A stretch of 15,910 nt of DNA from Clostridia bacterium. Its GTDB lineage: Bacteria; Bacillota; Clostridia; Oscillospirales; CAG-272. Below the pieces are notes generated by a model. It was not told where the DNA came from, did no database searches, and saw nothing but the letters and a program-made list of their open reading frames with translations. The translations under genes were made by a program, and so were the position numbers. Location of the stretch: contig JAFQUL010000195.1 of the NCBI GenBank assembly GCA_017408535.1, positions 1-15,910 on the forward strand, written 5' to 3'. The stretch's first letter is position 1. The number at the start of each line of letters is the position of its first letter. Shown here one piece after another: positions 6,356-13,291 of this stretch.

Positions 6356-7714
6356 ATGGCTGAAAAATTCATAATCGGTCTGGATATCGGTACTTCATCA
6401 ATCAAGGGTGTTATGGTATCTGCCGATGGAAAAGAACGCTATACCGGCAGAGTCCCCTTTACTTATACGACCCGTGATGACGGAAGCGTAGAGATACCGG
6501 CAGATAAGTATCTTGACTGTTGCTACAGACTTCTCCGTGAGTTTGGTGAGAAGCTGCCTGACTGTGCTGAGATAGTTGCTCTTTCCGCCGCATCTGCCAG
6601 CGGAAATTTGCTTCTCCTTGACGCTAACGGCGATCCTGCAGGTCCGATATTTAACTGGCAGGATCACAGGGTGACCGACGAGTTTACCCGTATATTCCCG
6701 GACTTTGACTGTGATTCATACTATCGCTCCACCGGCTGGGCATTTACTCTTAAAACCTTCCCGCTGGCTATTCTCAGCTGGTATAAGTGTCACTATCCGG
6801 ATGTACTGTCCGACTGCTCCAAGGTTTGTATGAGCACCGAGTATCTTTATTCAAAGCTTACAGGGAAGTGGGGAATAGGAACCTCCGCCGGCACTCCGTT
6901 CTATCTGATAGATCAGGTTACGGGAGAGTATAACAGTGATATTCTTGAGACTCTCGGAATCCCTCTTGATAAGCTTCCTCCTGTAATGAAGACGGGAAGT
7001 ATTCTCGGTACTGTTACTGCGGAAGCGGCGGCAGAGTGCGGACTACCGGCAGGCATTCCCGTTATTATCGGTACATTTGACCATCCAAGTGCCGCTCGCG
7101 GTGTGGGTGTTTGCAAGGAGGGACAGCTTCTCCTTTCCTGTGGAACTTCCTGGGTAGGCTTCTATCCTATCGCCGAGAGAGAAAAGGTAGTTTCTGCAAA
7201 AATGCTTGTAGATCCTTTCCTTTCCGAGATAGGCGGTCCTTGGGCTGGAATGGTTTCACTTGCATCCCTCTCCGGCCAGATCGAAGCGTTTACCAAGGCA
7301 TACGTTGACAACAGTGATATCTGGTACCGCAAGCTGGTTGAGTATTCTGCAGAGAGCGAAACAGGAGCAGGAGGTCTTTCTATAGACTTGCTTTCCGAGC
7401 CGAATGAAGCAGAGATCAAAAAGTACGAAAAGAAGCATATTGCAAGAGCTATTATGGAAAATGTTATTAATATGCTTTCTGATAAAATGTCAGATATTAC
7501 TGATGCAGGCATCGTATGCAATGAAGCGGTAATGGTTGGCGGTCCCTCGGAAAATCCCCTGTGGGCACAGCTTATTTCCGAAAAGACCGGTATGCGTGTC
7601 CGTGTTATGCACGGATCATACGCAGGCGCAGTCGGTGCGGCTGTTCTTGCAGGAACAGCCGTTGGTATGTACCCTGACCAGGAAACTGCCTGCAAGTGCT
7701 TAATCGAAGACTGA
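6356..7714 (+). CDS. FGGY-family carbohydrate kinase
   Basis: A 452-residue sugar kinase of the FGGY family. The N-terminal phosphate loop is D10-IGTSS. A sugar-contact block WQDHR (101-105) resembles WQDTR of xylulokinases. The catalytic Asp is probably D242 in GTFDHPSAARG. The adenosine motif is GGPSENPLW, followed near the C-terminus by GSYAGAVGAAVLAG. It would phosphorylate the ketose made by the upstream isomerase, and xylulokinase-like kinases act on ketopentoses or related ketoses. The ribosome site is weak (AAAGCGAGA), so translation may lean on the preceding gene. The specific substrate cannot be read from sequence. Confidence 0.88.
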   Translation: MAEKFIIGLDIGTSSIKGVMVSADGKERYTGRVPFTYTTRDDGSVEIPADKYLDCCYRLLREFGEKLPDCAEIVALSAASASGNLLLLDANGDPAGPIFNWQDHRVTDEFTRIFPDFDCDSYYRSTGWAFTLKTFPLAILSWYKCHYPDVLSDCSKVCMSTEYLYSKLTGKWGIGTSAGTPFYLIDQVTGEYNSDILETLGIPLDKLPPVMKTGSILGTVTAEAAAECGLPAGIPVIIGTFDHPSAARGVGVCKEGQLLLSCGTSWVGFYPIAEREKVVSAKMLVDPFLSEIGGPWAGMVSLASLSGQIEAFTKAYVDNSDIWYRKLVEYSAESETGAGGLSIDLLSEPNEAEIKKYEKKHIARAIMENVINMLSDKMSDITDAGIVCNEAVMVGGPSENPLWAQLISEKTGMRVRVMHGSYAGAVGAAVLAGTAVGMYPDQETACKCLIED

Positions 7715-7731
7715 AAAAAAGAGGTATAACT

Positions 7732-8775
7732 ATGTACAATCTTGTAATAAACGATTATGACAGAGAAGTTTATGAAAAAGAGCTGAAGAGCTTTCTCCCT
7801 GAGACCTTTATCGATATTCATACTCATCTCTGGCTTAATACCATGGCTAAGGTTTGCGACCACAACGGCGGTGCAACCTGGACCGATCTTGTAGCGGATG
7901 AAATGACGGGAGAACAGCTTCTGGAGACGTTTGAGCTTCTTTTTCCCGGCAAGAAGGTCACTCCTCTCGTATTCGGCGGATGTACCCAGGCAGTAGATGT
8001 ATCAAATAATTATATCTATGATAGTGCAAAGAAACTGGGATTCCCTGTACTTACCCGTACTGACTACGATATAGATCCAGATGTACTTGCGAGAGAGGTT
8101 CATGCAAACCACTCCCTTGGCCTCAAGCCTTATCTGACCAACTGCCCCAGATATATTCCCTCGGGTGAGGTGCGTATTTTTGACTTCCTTCCTCATGAGC
8201 ATCTTGAGGCAGCCAACAAGCACGGCTGGATCATTATGCTCCATATAGCAAGAAAGCAGAGACTCCGCGATGCGGTAAATATAGCTCAGCTTATGGAGAT
8301 CGAGAAGAGATATCCTAACGTTAAGCTGATCTGCGCTCATATCGGACGCGCTTATTCAAAGCAGGATGTGGGCGACGCATTTGAGGTGCTGAAGAACACC
8401 AAGAATATGATGTTCGATTTCACCGCAAACGTATGCGATGATGCTATAGAGGCTTGTATCAATGCAGTAGGTACAGAGAGACTGATGTTTGGCTCCGACC
8501 TTCCTATCGCTACTATGAGAATGTACCGTGTTACTGACGAGACCGGCTGGTACAAGAACGTCGTTCCCCGCGGTCTTTACGGTGATGTTTCCGGCGATGC
8601 ACATATGGTAGAAAGCGATGAGAAGAATATTACTCTTATGATCTACGAGCAGCTCCGTGCATTCAAGCGTGTTGCTACTAAGCTTCATCTCACCGATACA
8701 CAGATAGAGAATATTATGTACACCAACTCGAAAAAGCTTCTTGAAAGCGCCGAGAGAGATATCTACGGCCGCTGA
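7732..8775 (+). CDS. Amidohydrolase-superfamily (PF04909 type) metal-dependent hydrolase
   Basis: A 347-residue TIM-barrel hydrolase. The metal-site pattern is H30-x-H32 (FIDIHTH), H171 (IMLHIAR), H203 (CAHIGR) and D256 (FGSDLP), in the order expected for amidohydrolase family 2 proteins, which include sugar lactonases, decarboxylases and aldehyde-acid hydrolases. I chose ATG 7732 because AGAGGT lies 6 bases upstream. A GTG 36 bases earlier would overlap the kinase. It is the last gene of the operon, 17 bases after the kinase stop. In a sugar pathway a lactonase or C-C hydrolase is the natural guess, but an isomerase or decarboxylase role is also possible. Confidence 0.8.
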   Translation: MYNLVINDYDREVYEKELKSFLPETFIDIHTHLWLNTMAKVCDHNGGATWTDLVADEMTGEQLLETFELLFPGKKVTPLVFGGCTQAVDVSNNYIYDSAKKLGFPVLTRTDYDIDPDVLAREVHANHSLGLKPYLTNCPRYIPSGEVRIFDFLPHEHLEAANKHGWIIMLHIARKQRLRDAVNIAQLMEIEKRYPNVKLICAHIGRAYSKQDVGDAFEVLKNTKNMMFDFTANVCDDAIEACINAVGTERLMFGSDLPIATMRMYRVTDETGWYKNVVPRGLYGDVSGDAHMVESDEKNITLMIYEQLRAFKRVATKLHLTDTQIENIMYTNSKKLLESAERDIYGR

Positions 8776-8786
8776 CATCAGCATAG

Positions 8787-8825
8787 AAAAACCGATGAAT
8801 AGCCATTGGCTATTCATCGGTTTTT
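8787..8825. terminator. Bidirectional terminator between convergent genes
   Basis: An 18-bp perfect stem: 8787-8804 pairs with 8808-8825 around a 3-base loop. It carries A5 at the left end and T5-T6 at the right. It ends the sugar operon on the plus strand and the serine hydrolase gene on the minus strand (stop at 8831). Confidence 0.93.
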
Positions 8826-8830
8826 TCGCA

Positions 8831-9970
8831 TTAGTAGGTAAGACTGTAGTTATACAGGTCCTTCAGATCACCGTATATATCATCAAGCTCGCTCTTATCA
8901 AAAAGCTCTGCTCTGACAAATCTGTACACGGTTGAGCGCAGTCCCTGTACCGGAGAGGAAAGCATATGAGCGCCCAAATAAAGGGAAATTGCATTTTCGG
9001 GATCAATGGCAAGATACGCAGATGCGGCACCTCCCCAACCGAAATCAATGTAACGTCCGTCACCCTTGGGGCATCTCACCCCGAGACCGTAGCCGTGGGT
9101 ATCGCTCGTCCAGTAAGTACGCTTCTGATGTTCACTCAAGCGGTCTGTTGTCATCAGCCTGAGAGTATCCGGCTCAAGGAAAAGGCCGGTACGAAGTCCT
9201 TCAAGAAATTTCATATAATCATCTACTGTGGATATACATCCAGCACCGCCGGATGCGTATTCACTACCAATCTTGTAATTGACGATGTGCTTGCCAACGT
9301 TAACGGTGTGACTGTCCTCAAAGCTGTACTGGGGAGCAATTGTTTCTATTTCATCCTCGGGGAGCATGAAGGTAGAGTCCTTCATTTTTGCCGTGTCAAA
9401 TATATTTTTCCTCACAAACTCCTCGAATTTTTCCCCTGATATCACCTCTACCAGAGCCGCAAGAACATCGTGGCAAAGACTGTATTCCCATCTGTCTCCC
9501 GGCTCAAACCACAAAGGATCCTTGGCAAGATACTTCATTGCAGTAAGGGTAGGGCATTTTCCATCAGTATCCTCTCTGCATTTCATCAGATTATCAGATA
9601 CGGTTGAATAAGAAAAACCTGCCGTCATTTCAAAGAGATGCTTTATCAGTATAGGATTGTCTGCTTTTTTCAGCTTGCCGTCAGTGATCACCGTCATTTC
9701 ACTGAACTCCGGCAGGTAGTCGCACAGCTTGTCCTCAAGAGAGAAAAGCCCTTTTTCCCACAGCATCATGGCCGCAGTGCAGGTAATTACCTTTGAGCAG
9801 GAATAGATATTGTACCGTTCCGTACCGTTCATTTTTATTTTGTTTTCAAGGTCACTGTAACCGTTGTAATAACGGAGTATCGGCGCGCCGTTTTGATAGA
9901 CAGCAATGTCAAAGCCGGGGAGCCCCGCATCCAGAAAGGAGTCACAGAACCGCTTTAAGTTTTCAAACAT
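8831..9970 (-). CDS. Beta-lactamase-fold serine hydrolase (class C / esterase type)
   Basis: A 379-residue protein of the beta-lactamase/transpeptidase-like family. The S-x-x-K nucleophile motif is S57-C-S-K60. The second motif, normally Y-x-N, is Y163-S-L, and the third region reads FGWGGAASAY near the C-terminus. Tyr as general base with Asn replaced is common in esterase- or peptidase-like relatives, so antibiotic resistance is unlikely. There is no signal peptide: the N-terminus MFENLKRFCDSFLDAG is an amphipathic helix, so a cytosolic esterase or peptidase is likely. AGGAGG lies 9 bases upstream of the ATG at 9970. It forms a single-gene unit convergent with the sugar operon. Confidence 0.85.
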   Translation of the reverse strand: MFENLKRFCDSFLDAGLPGFDIAVYQNGAPILRYYNGYSDLENKIKMNGTERYNIYSCSKVITCTAAMMLWEKGLFSLEDKLCDYLPEFSEMTVITDGKLKKADNPILIKHLFEMTAGFSYSTVSDNLMKCREDTDGKCPTLTAMKYLAKDPLWFEPGDRWEYSLCHDVLAALVEVISGEKFEEFVRKNIFDTAKMKDSTFMLPEDEIETIAPQYSFEDSHTVNVGKHIVNYKIGSEYASGGAGCISTVDDYMKFLEGLRTGLFLEPDTLRLMTTDRLSEHQKRTYWTSDTHGYGLGVRCPKGDGRYIDFGWGGAASAYLAIDPENAISLYLGAHMLSSPVQGLRSTVYRFVRAELFDKSELDDIYGDLKDLYNYSLTY

Positions 9971-10145
9971 AATGATAGCCTCCTGGTAGTATTAAATAAA
10001 TGATATCATAAATTTTTTGATATGTACAGATAAAGAAGCTTTTTGGTTAAATTTTTTTAATTCGCACCGTTTAATTAGAACGCTGTTAAAAACTGCATCG
10101 AAATGGAGGTATTCTGTAAATCAGGTTTTACCTACCGAGATTATC
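9971..10145 (-). promoter_or_regulatory. Upstream region of the serine hydrolase
   Basis: It contains AGGAGG (9979-9984, minus strand) and a perfect palindrome ATGATATCAT at 10000-10009. The palindrome coincides with possible -10 elements on the minus strand (TATCAT at 10005-10000 with TGTACA at 10028-10023, 17 bp apart). The promoter is plausible but not strong. The rest is AT-rich without a credible gene. Confidence 0.35.
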
Positions 10146-10222
10146 GTAGGGTGGTGGCTTGCTGCCGCCGAAAATAAACGGTATAAAAAAGCAAATCGGC
10201 GGGAGATAAACCCCCGCCCTAC
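10146..10222. repeat. Palindromic intergenic repeat, copy 2
   Basis: A 77-base element from GTAGGG to GCCCTAC. Its first 25 bases match copy 1 (97-121) with three substitutions, and both copies are preceded by TATC. Two hairpins form again, the left one keeping its pairing through a T-G wobble. The middle is unrelated to copy 1. A short ORF covering this region is not a credible gene. Confidence 0.75.
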
Positions 10223-10225
10223 AAC

Positions 10226-10259
10226 AAAGGAGTACGAGCAATTTTGTTCGTACTCCTTT
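10226..10259. terminator. Hairpin, possible terminator
   Basis: AAAGGAGTACGA (10226-10237) pairs with TCGTACTCCTTT (10248-10259), a 12-bp perfect stem that can extend inward. T4 follows on the plus strand and only T3 on the minus strand. It abuts the palindromic repeat. It could back up termination of the XRE gene, or be a relic. Confidence 0.5.
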
Positions 10260-10314
10260 TCACATCTTATAGTGTGTTACACCTTTTAGGTGTGATTTTT
10301 GATACAAAAGCCAA

Positions 10315-10333
10315 GCCCCGCACAGGGCGGGGC
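10315..10333 (-). terminator. GC-rich hairpin after the XRE gene
   Basis: GCCCCG (10315-10320) pairs with CGGGGC (10328-10333), 12 bases beyond the regulator's stop. The minus strand continues TTGGCTTTTG, a weak T-run. A smaller hairpin (ACACCT/AGGTGT, 10279-10293) lies next to it. Confidence 0.5.
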
Positions 10334-10345
10334 AGATTAGGATTG

Positions 10346-11527
10346 TTACTGTAATTTTGACTCCCATTCATTCCAACGAGGGTCGGCTTGCATTTCAGCT
10401 TTTACAGTCGAATATCCGGGAACACACCACCAAGGCCAATCCTCGGCAAGGCTCATGTGAGCTGTTTCAATTGGCATTTCAACATCGGGATCGTTTTTCC
10501 ATACTTCATGCTGAACCAATTTAACCAGCGGTGCAGTATAATAGCCTTTTACCTTGGTACAACTGTCATCAAAGAGTTTGGTGTGTGAAAGTGCAGAATC
10601 TAAGGCCATAAACGCCTCATCCTTTTTGCCGTCTAACCACAAATACAAGGAAAGTAACGTATAGACTCGTGAGATATAGGAATGATGCAATCCACAATTA
10701 CCGTCGGTGCAAACCGTATTAAATATTTCGATAGCAGAGCGCAGACTTTGCACTTTTTCTGTCACAGATAAGCTCTTTTCATTGGTGATCACACCGCTGA
10801 CCATAAGCTCGGAACAAGCTCTAACCGTTTTCAGTAAAGTCTCCCCATAAGCCTCGGCGCGTTTCTTTCCGTCTACCGCCTTGGCTTTGAGAAATTCTTT
10901 TGAACCGTAGATATTAGGGGCAGATTCAATAACCTCGAGTGCTCTTGTGTGTTCACCGGTATTCAAATAGAGCTGGGTGAGCTCGCGAATCACACGATGA
11001 CGCGGCTCGCCATTTTCTATTGTTTTCAGCAATTTCTCGTAAAGAGATATTGCCTCTTTCCACTCTGAGTAGCTTCGATGTGTTTCCACGTCTAAAGTGT
11101 CGTATCCCTCATCATCAGACAAATGATGCTCACCATAGCGAACGTATCCTGCATTATAAAGTACCGAAGCCAGACACAACATAATTTTCTCGTTGCCCGG
11201 AAATTCAATCAGCGCATTTCTTGCAAGTGAAATACACTCATCGATATTGATGTCCTCGCCATTGTTTTGAAAATTCATCTGATCAATTTTTGCAGCTAAT
11301 TCGTCAATTCTTTTAGATCGTTCATTGTTGTAACCAAACAGCTCGTCAATAGAAATACCGAAATAATTCGCAATAGACGGAATCATTTCCATATCGGGAT
11401 AACCGCCATTGGCCTCCCATCGGGAAACAGCCTGCGATGTAACACCGATAGCTTCAGCAAGTGCTTCTTGTGTGCGTCCGTCTCTCCGACGCAGTTCGCG
11501 TATTTTTTGTCCTAAATCAAGTTGCAT
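10346..11527 (-). CDS. XRE-family regulator with long helical C-terminal region
   Basis: A 393-residue protein. Residues about 4-60 form a Cro/C1-type helix-turn-helix (QKIRELRRRDGRTQEALAEA... with SQAVSRWE as recognition helix) followed by PDMEMIPSIANYFGISIDELFG, typical of XRE proteins. The remaining 330 residues are helical with TPR-like repeats (for example YLNTGEHTRALEVIE) and no enzyme motif; such tails often bind peptides or sense stress. ATG 11527 is chosen because GGAGG lies about 6 bases upstream, and an ATG 21 bases earlier has no such site. It stands alone between terminators. No target is obvious beyond its own promoter. Confidence 0.85.
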   Translation of the reverse strand: MQLDLGQKIRELRRRDGRTQEALAEAIGVTSQAVSRWEANGGYPDMEMIPSIANYFGISIDELFGYNNERSKRIDELAAKIDQMNFQNNGEDINIDECISLARNALIEFPGNEKIMLCLASVLYNAGYVRYGEHHLSDDEGYDTLDVETHRSYSEWKEAISLYEKLLKTIENGEPRHRVIRELTQLYLNTGEHTRALEVIESAPNIYGSKEFLKAKAVDGKKRAEAYGETLLKTVRACSELMVSGVITNEKSLSVTEKVQSLRSAIEIFNTVCTDGNCGLHHSYISRVYTLLSLYLWLDGKKDEAFMALDSALSHTKLFDDSCTKVKGYYTAPLVKLVQHEVWKNDPDVEMPIETAHMSLAEDWPWWCVPGYSTVKAEMQADPRWNEWESKLQ

Positions 11528-11550
11528 ATAAGCACCTCCAAAATTCATTT

Positions 11551-11593
11551 CACCGGTGTGATTATATTATAGCGCATATTTGTAAAAAAACAA
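11551..11593 (-). promoter_or_regulatory. Promoter and candidate operator of the XRE gene
   Basis: On the minus strand TTGTTT (11593-11588) and TATAAT (11571-11566) are 16 bases apart, with a second overlapping TATAAT. Just downstream, CACCGGTG (11551-11558) is a perfect 8-base palindrome near the expected start site, a reasonable autoregulatory operator. Confidence 0.5.
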
Positions 11594-11641
11594 TTATCAA
11601 TTCGTTGTTTCAAATTCAAGCAAAGCTTGGAATTTATCATC

Positions 11642-11677
11642 AAAAAAAGACATAGCCTAAAGGAAGCTATGTCTTTT
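11642..11677 (-). terminator. Terminator of the glycyl radical enzyme operon
   Basis: AAAAGACATAGC (11645-11656) pairs with GCTATGTCTTTT (11666-11677) around a 9-base loop. On the minus strand the stem is followed by T7, 50 bases after the esterase stop. Confidence 0.88.
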
Positions 11678-11726
11678 AACTTAAATCTGCTTTATCGTCT
11701 TCACACCAACCGATGCTGTTTTTTGA

Positions 11727-12518
11727 TCATTTAAGAGTGGCTTCGGCAAGTGCTCGGCCGGCGGTACGCCCGAGAAGCTCAAGCCCTGCGGCACTGTAAT
11801 GACCGCCGACAAAGGGATTCATATATACCGGGTCACGGTACAGCTCCTCCGCTATCTCGGTCAGCATAACGAAGTTACCGTCATCACGGCACAGCTCTCT
11901 TTGGGCAGCGATTATCTCATCATCACGGCTGTCTCCAGTAAAACGGCCGACAAGGATGACGCAGAACTTTTCTATTCCCAGGTCTCTGAAAAGAGACATT
12001 TGCAGTTTTTTTAGCCTTTCCTTATAATAGTCACGTGAATGACTGTAAATTGCGTCGCTCTCGCCCTGAAGCCATACCAATAGTATGCGGTCGGCTCCGC
12101 CTGCTTTCTCGGCCTCTTTTATTGCCGCCGCGGCCTTTTTAACTGTAAGTGAGTACAGCTCGCTTCCTTTATCCCACATCGCTATATCAGCACTTCCTTT
12201 GGCTATGTGGACGGCAAGTACTTCACTTGAGGTCACTTCGATGTAGCTTCTGCAGAACTCAGGTACCATATTGGTGTTTCCGTAGCATGAGCTGCCGGTG
12301 AGATTGGAAGTGAGCCAGGAGTTAAAATCGGTATCCTCCATAAGGGGGAATCCCTTTTCGTGAGAATGTGTTATATCCTCACCTACCGGGTTTTTGAGAG
12401 GGACGATGCAATTTTCTGTGTATTTGAATTCATAGGCACGGGGAACTTGATCGGTGCTTGTGAGTGCTTCCGATTGACCCTGCATGTTGCTTTGCCCCGA
12501 AAAAATAATAATGTCCAT
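11727..12518 (-). CDS. SASA/CE6-like SGNH carbohydrate esterase
   Basis: A 263-residue SGNH hydrolase of the sialate O-acetylesterase type (PF03629). The nucleophile block is FSGQSNMQGQ with Ser10. The block WLQGESDAIYS is the family's second signature. The C-terminal His is H240 in GGHYSAAG. The Asp usually three residues before that His is Val237, so a Ser-His dyad or another acid must serve. It has no signal peptide and should be cytosolic. It starts 2 bases after the activase stop, so it is co-translated with the glycyl radical enzyme pair. An acetyl or acyl group removed from the substrate before or after the radical step is a plausible role, but this is inference. Confidence 0.8.
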   Translation of the reverse strand: MDIIIFSGQSNMQGQSEALTSTDQVPRAYEFKYTENCIVPLKNPVGEDITHSHEKGFPLMEDTDFNSWLTSNLTGSSCYGNTNMVPEFCRSYIEVTSSEVLAVHIAKGSADIAMWDKGSELYSLTVKKAAAAIKEAEKAGGADRILLVWLQGESDAIYSHSRDYYKERLKKLQMSLFRDLGIEKFCVILVGRFTGDSRDDEIIAAQRELCRDDGNFVMLTEIAEELYRDPVYMNPFVGGHYSAAGLELLGRTAGRALAEATLK

Positions 12519-12520
12519 AC

Positions 12521-13288
12521 TTATTTTTCGACCTTTATTTTCATATATTTTGAATATTCTTTTTCTATTATCCCGAGCTCATCAGAAGAAAGCGGCTCTG
12601 TATCCCTGTACCGATATTCAAGACCGAGAGCCTCATATTTTGATGAGCCCAAGCGGTGAAAGGGAATGAGGTCGGCATCAGTTATTTTTAGGGATGAAAG
12701 CAGCTTGCCTACTGAGTTTATCGAAGGGATATCGGTGTTAAACCCGGGAATAAGGGGGATTCGCACCCGCACGGATTTGCTGTCACGGATAAGCCGGGAC
12801 AGATTATCTGTAACAAGTGAAAGATTCCCCCCGATACTGCGGTATTTTTCGCTGTCTGCGGTTTTGATATCATAAAGATATTCGTCTACAAATGTGTTGA
12901 GCTTTTCAAATTCTGTATAGGGAATAGACCCCGCTGTATCTATTGTGACAGAAACTCCTTCATTCTTCAGCAGTCTTCCGAGCTCTGCCGCACCGTCAGC
13001 CTGCAGCATGACCTCACCTCCGGAGAAGGTGATACCGCCGCCGCTTGCTTCATAGAAATCCTTATCTTCAAGAAGCTCACTCAGTATTTCCCCGGGAAAA
13101 ACGTATTTACCGAGGATTTCTTTCCCCGGCTTACCCGGGCAGGCCATAGAGCAGGGAGATGACGTGAGATTTTCCGGGTTATGGCACCAGGGACAGCGAA
13201 GATTACAGCCCTTAAAAAATACCGTAGTGCGTATTCCGTCCCCATCTCCAACTGAAAAGTGCTGGATTTTTGAAATATTAATTATCAT
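12521..13288 (-). CDS. Glycyl radical enzyme activating enzyme (radical SAM)
   Basis: A 255-residue activase. The radical-SAM cluster motif is C28-x3-C32-x2-C35 (CNLRCPWC), preceded by GDGIRTTVFFKGC, and the SAM-binding GGE is at 90-92 (FSGGE). It would install the glycyl radical on the enzyme encoded just upstream. Most activases of dehydratase-type glycyl radical enzymes carry an insert with two ferredoxin-like 4Fe-4S sites. Here only C46 and C50 (PCSMACPG) remain in a shortened insert, so the auxiliary clusters are probably lost. It starts 3 bases after the preceding stop with no clear ribosome site, which suggests translational coupling. Confidence 0.92.
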   Translation of the reverse strand: MIINISKIQHFSVGDGDGIRTTVFFKGCNLRCPWCHNPENLTSSPCSMACPGKPGKEILGKYVFPGEILSELLEDKDFYEASGGGITFSGGEVMLQADGAAELGRLLKNEGVSVTIDTAGSIPYTEFEKLNTFVDEYLYDIKTADSEKYRSIGGNLSLVTDNLSRLIRDSKSVRVRIPLIPGFNTDIPSINSVGKLLSSLKITDADLIPFHRLGSSKYEALGLEYRYRDTEPLSSDELGIIEKEYSKYMKIKVEK

Positions 13289-13291
13289 AGT

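Noticed and set aside
7111..7863. Open frames on both strands inside the FGGY kinase
   Set aside because: They are out-of-frame shadows with no ribosome sites or family motifs.
10017..10289. Plus-strand open frame of 90 codons
   Set aside because: It spans the palindromic repeat and a hairpin, has no ribosome site, and its composition is unlike a protein.
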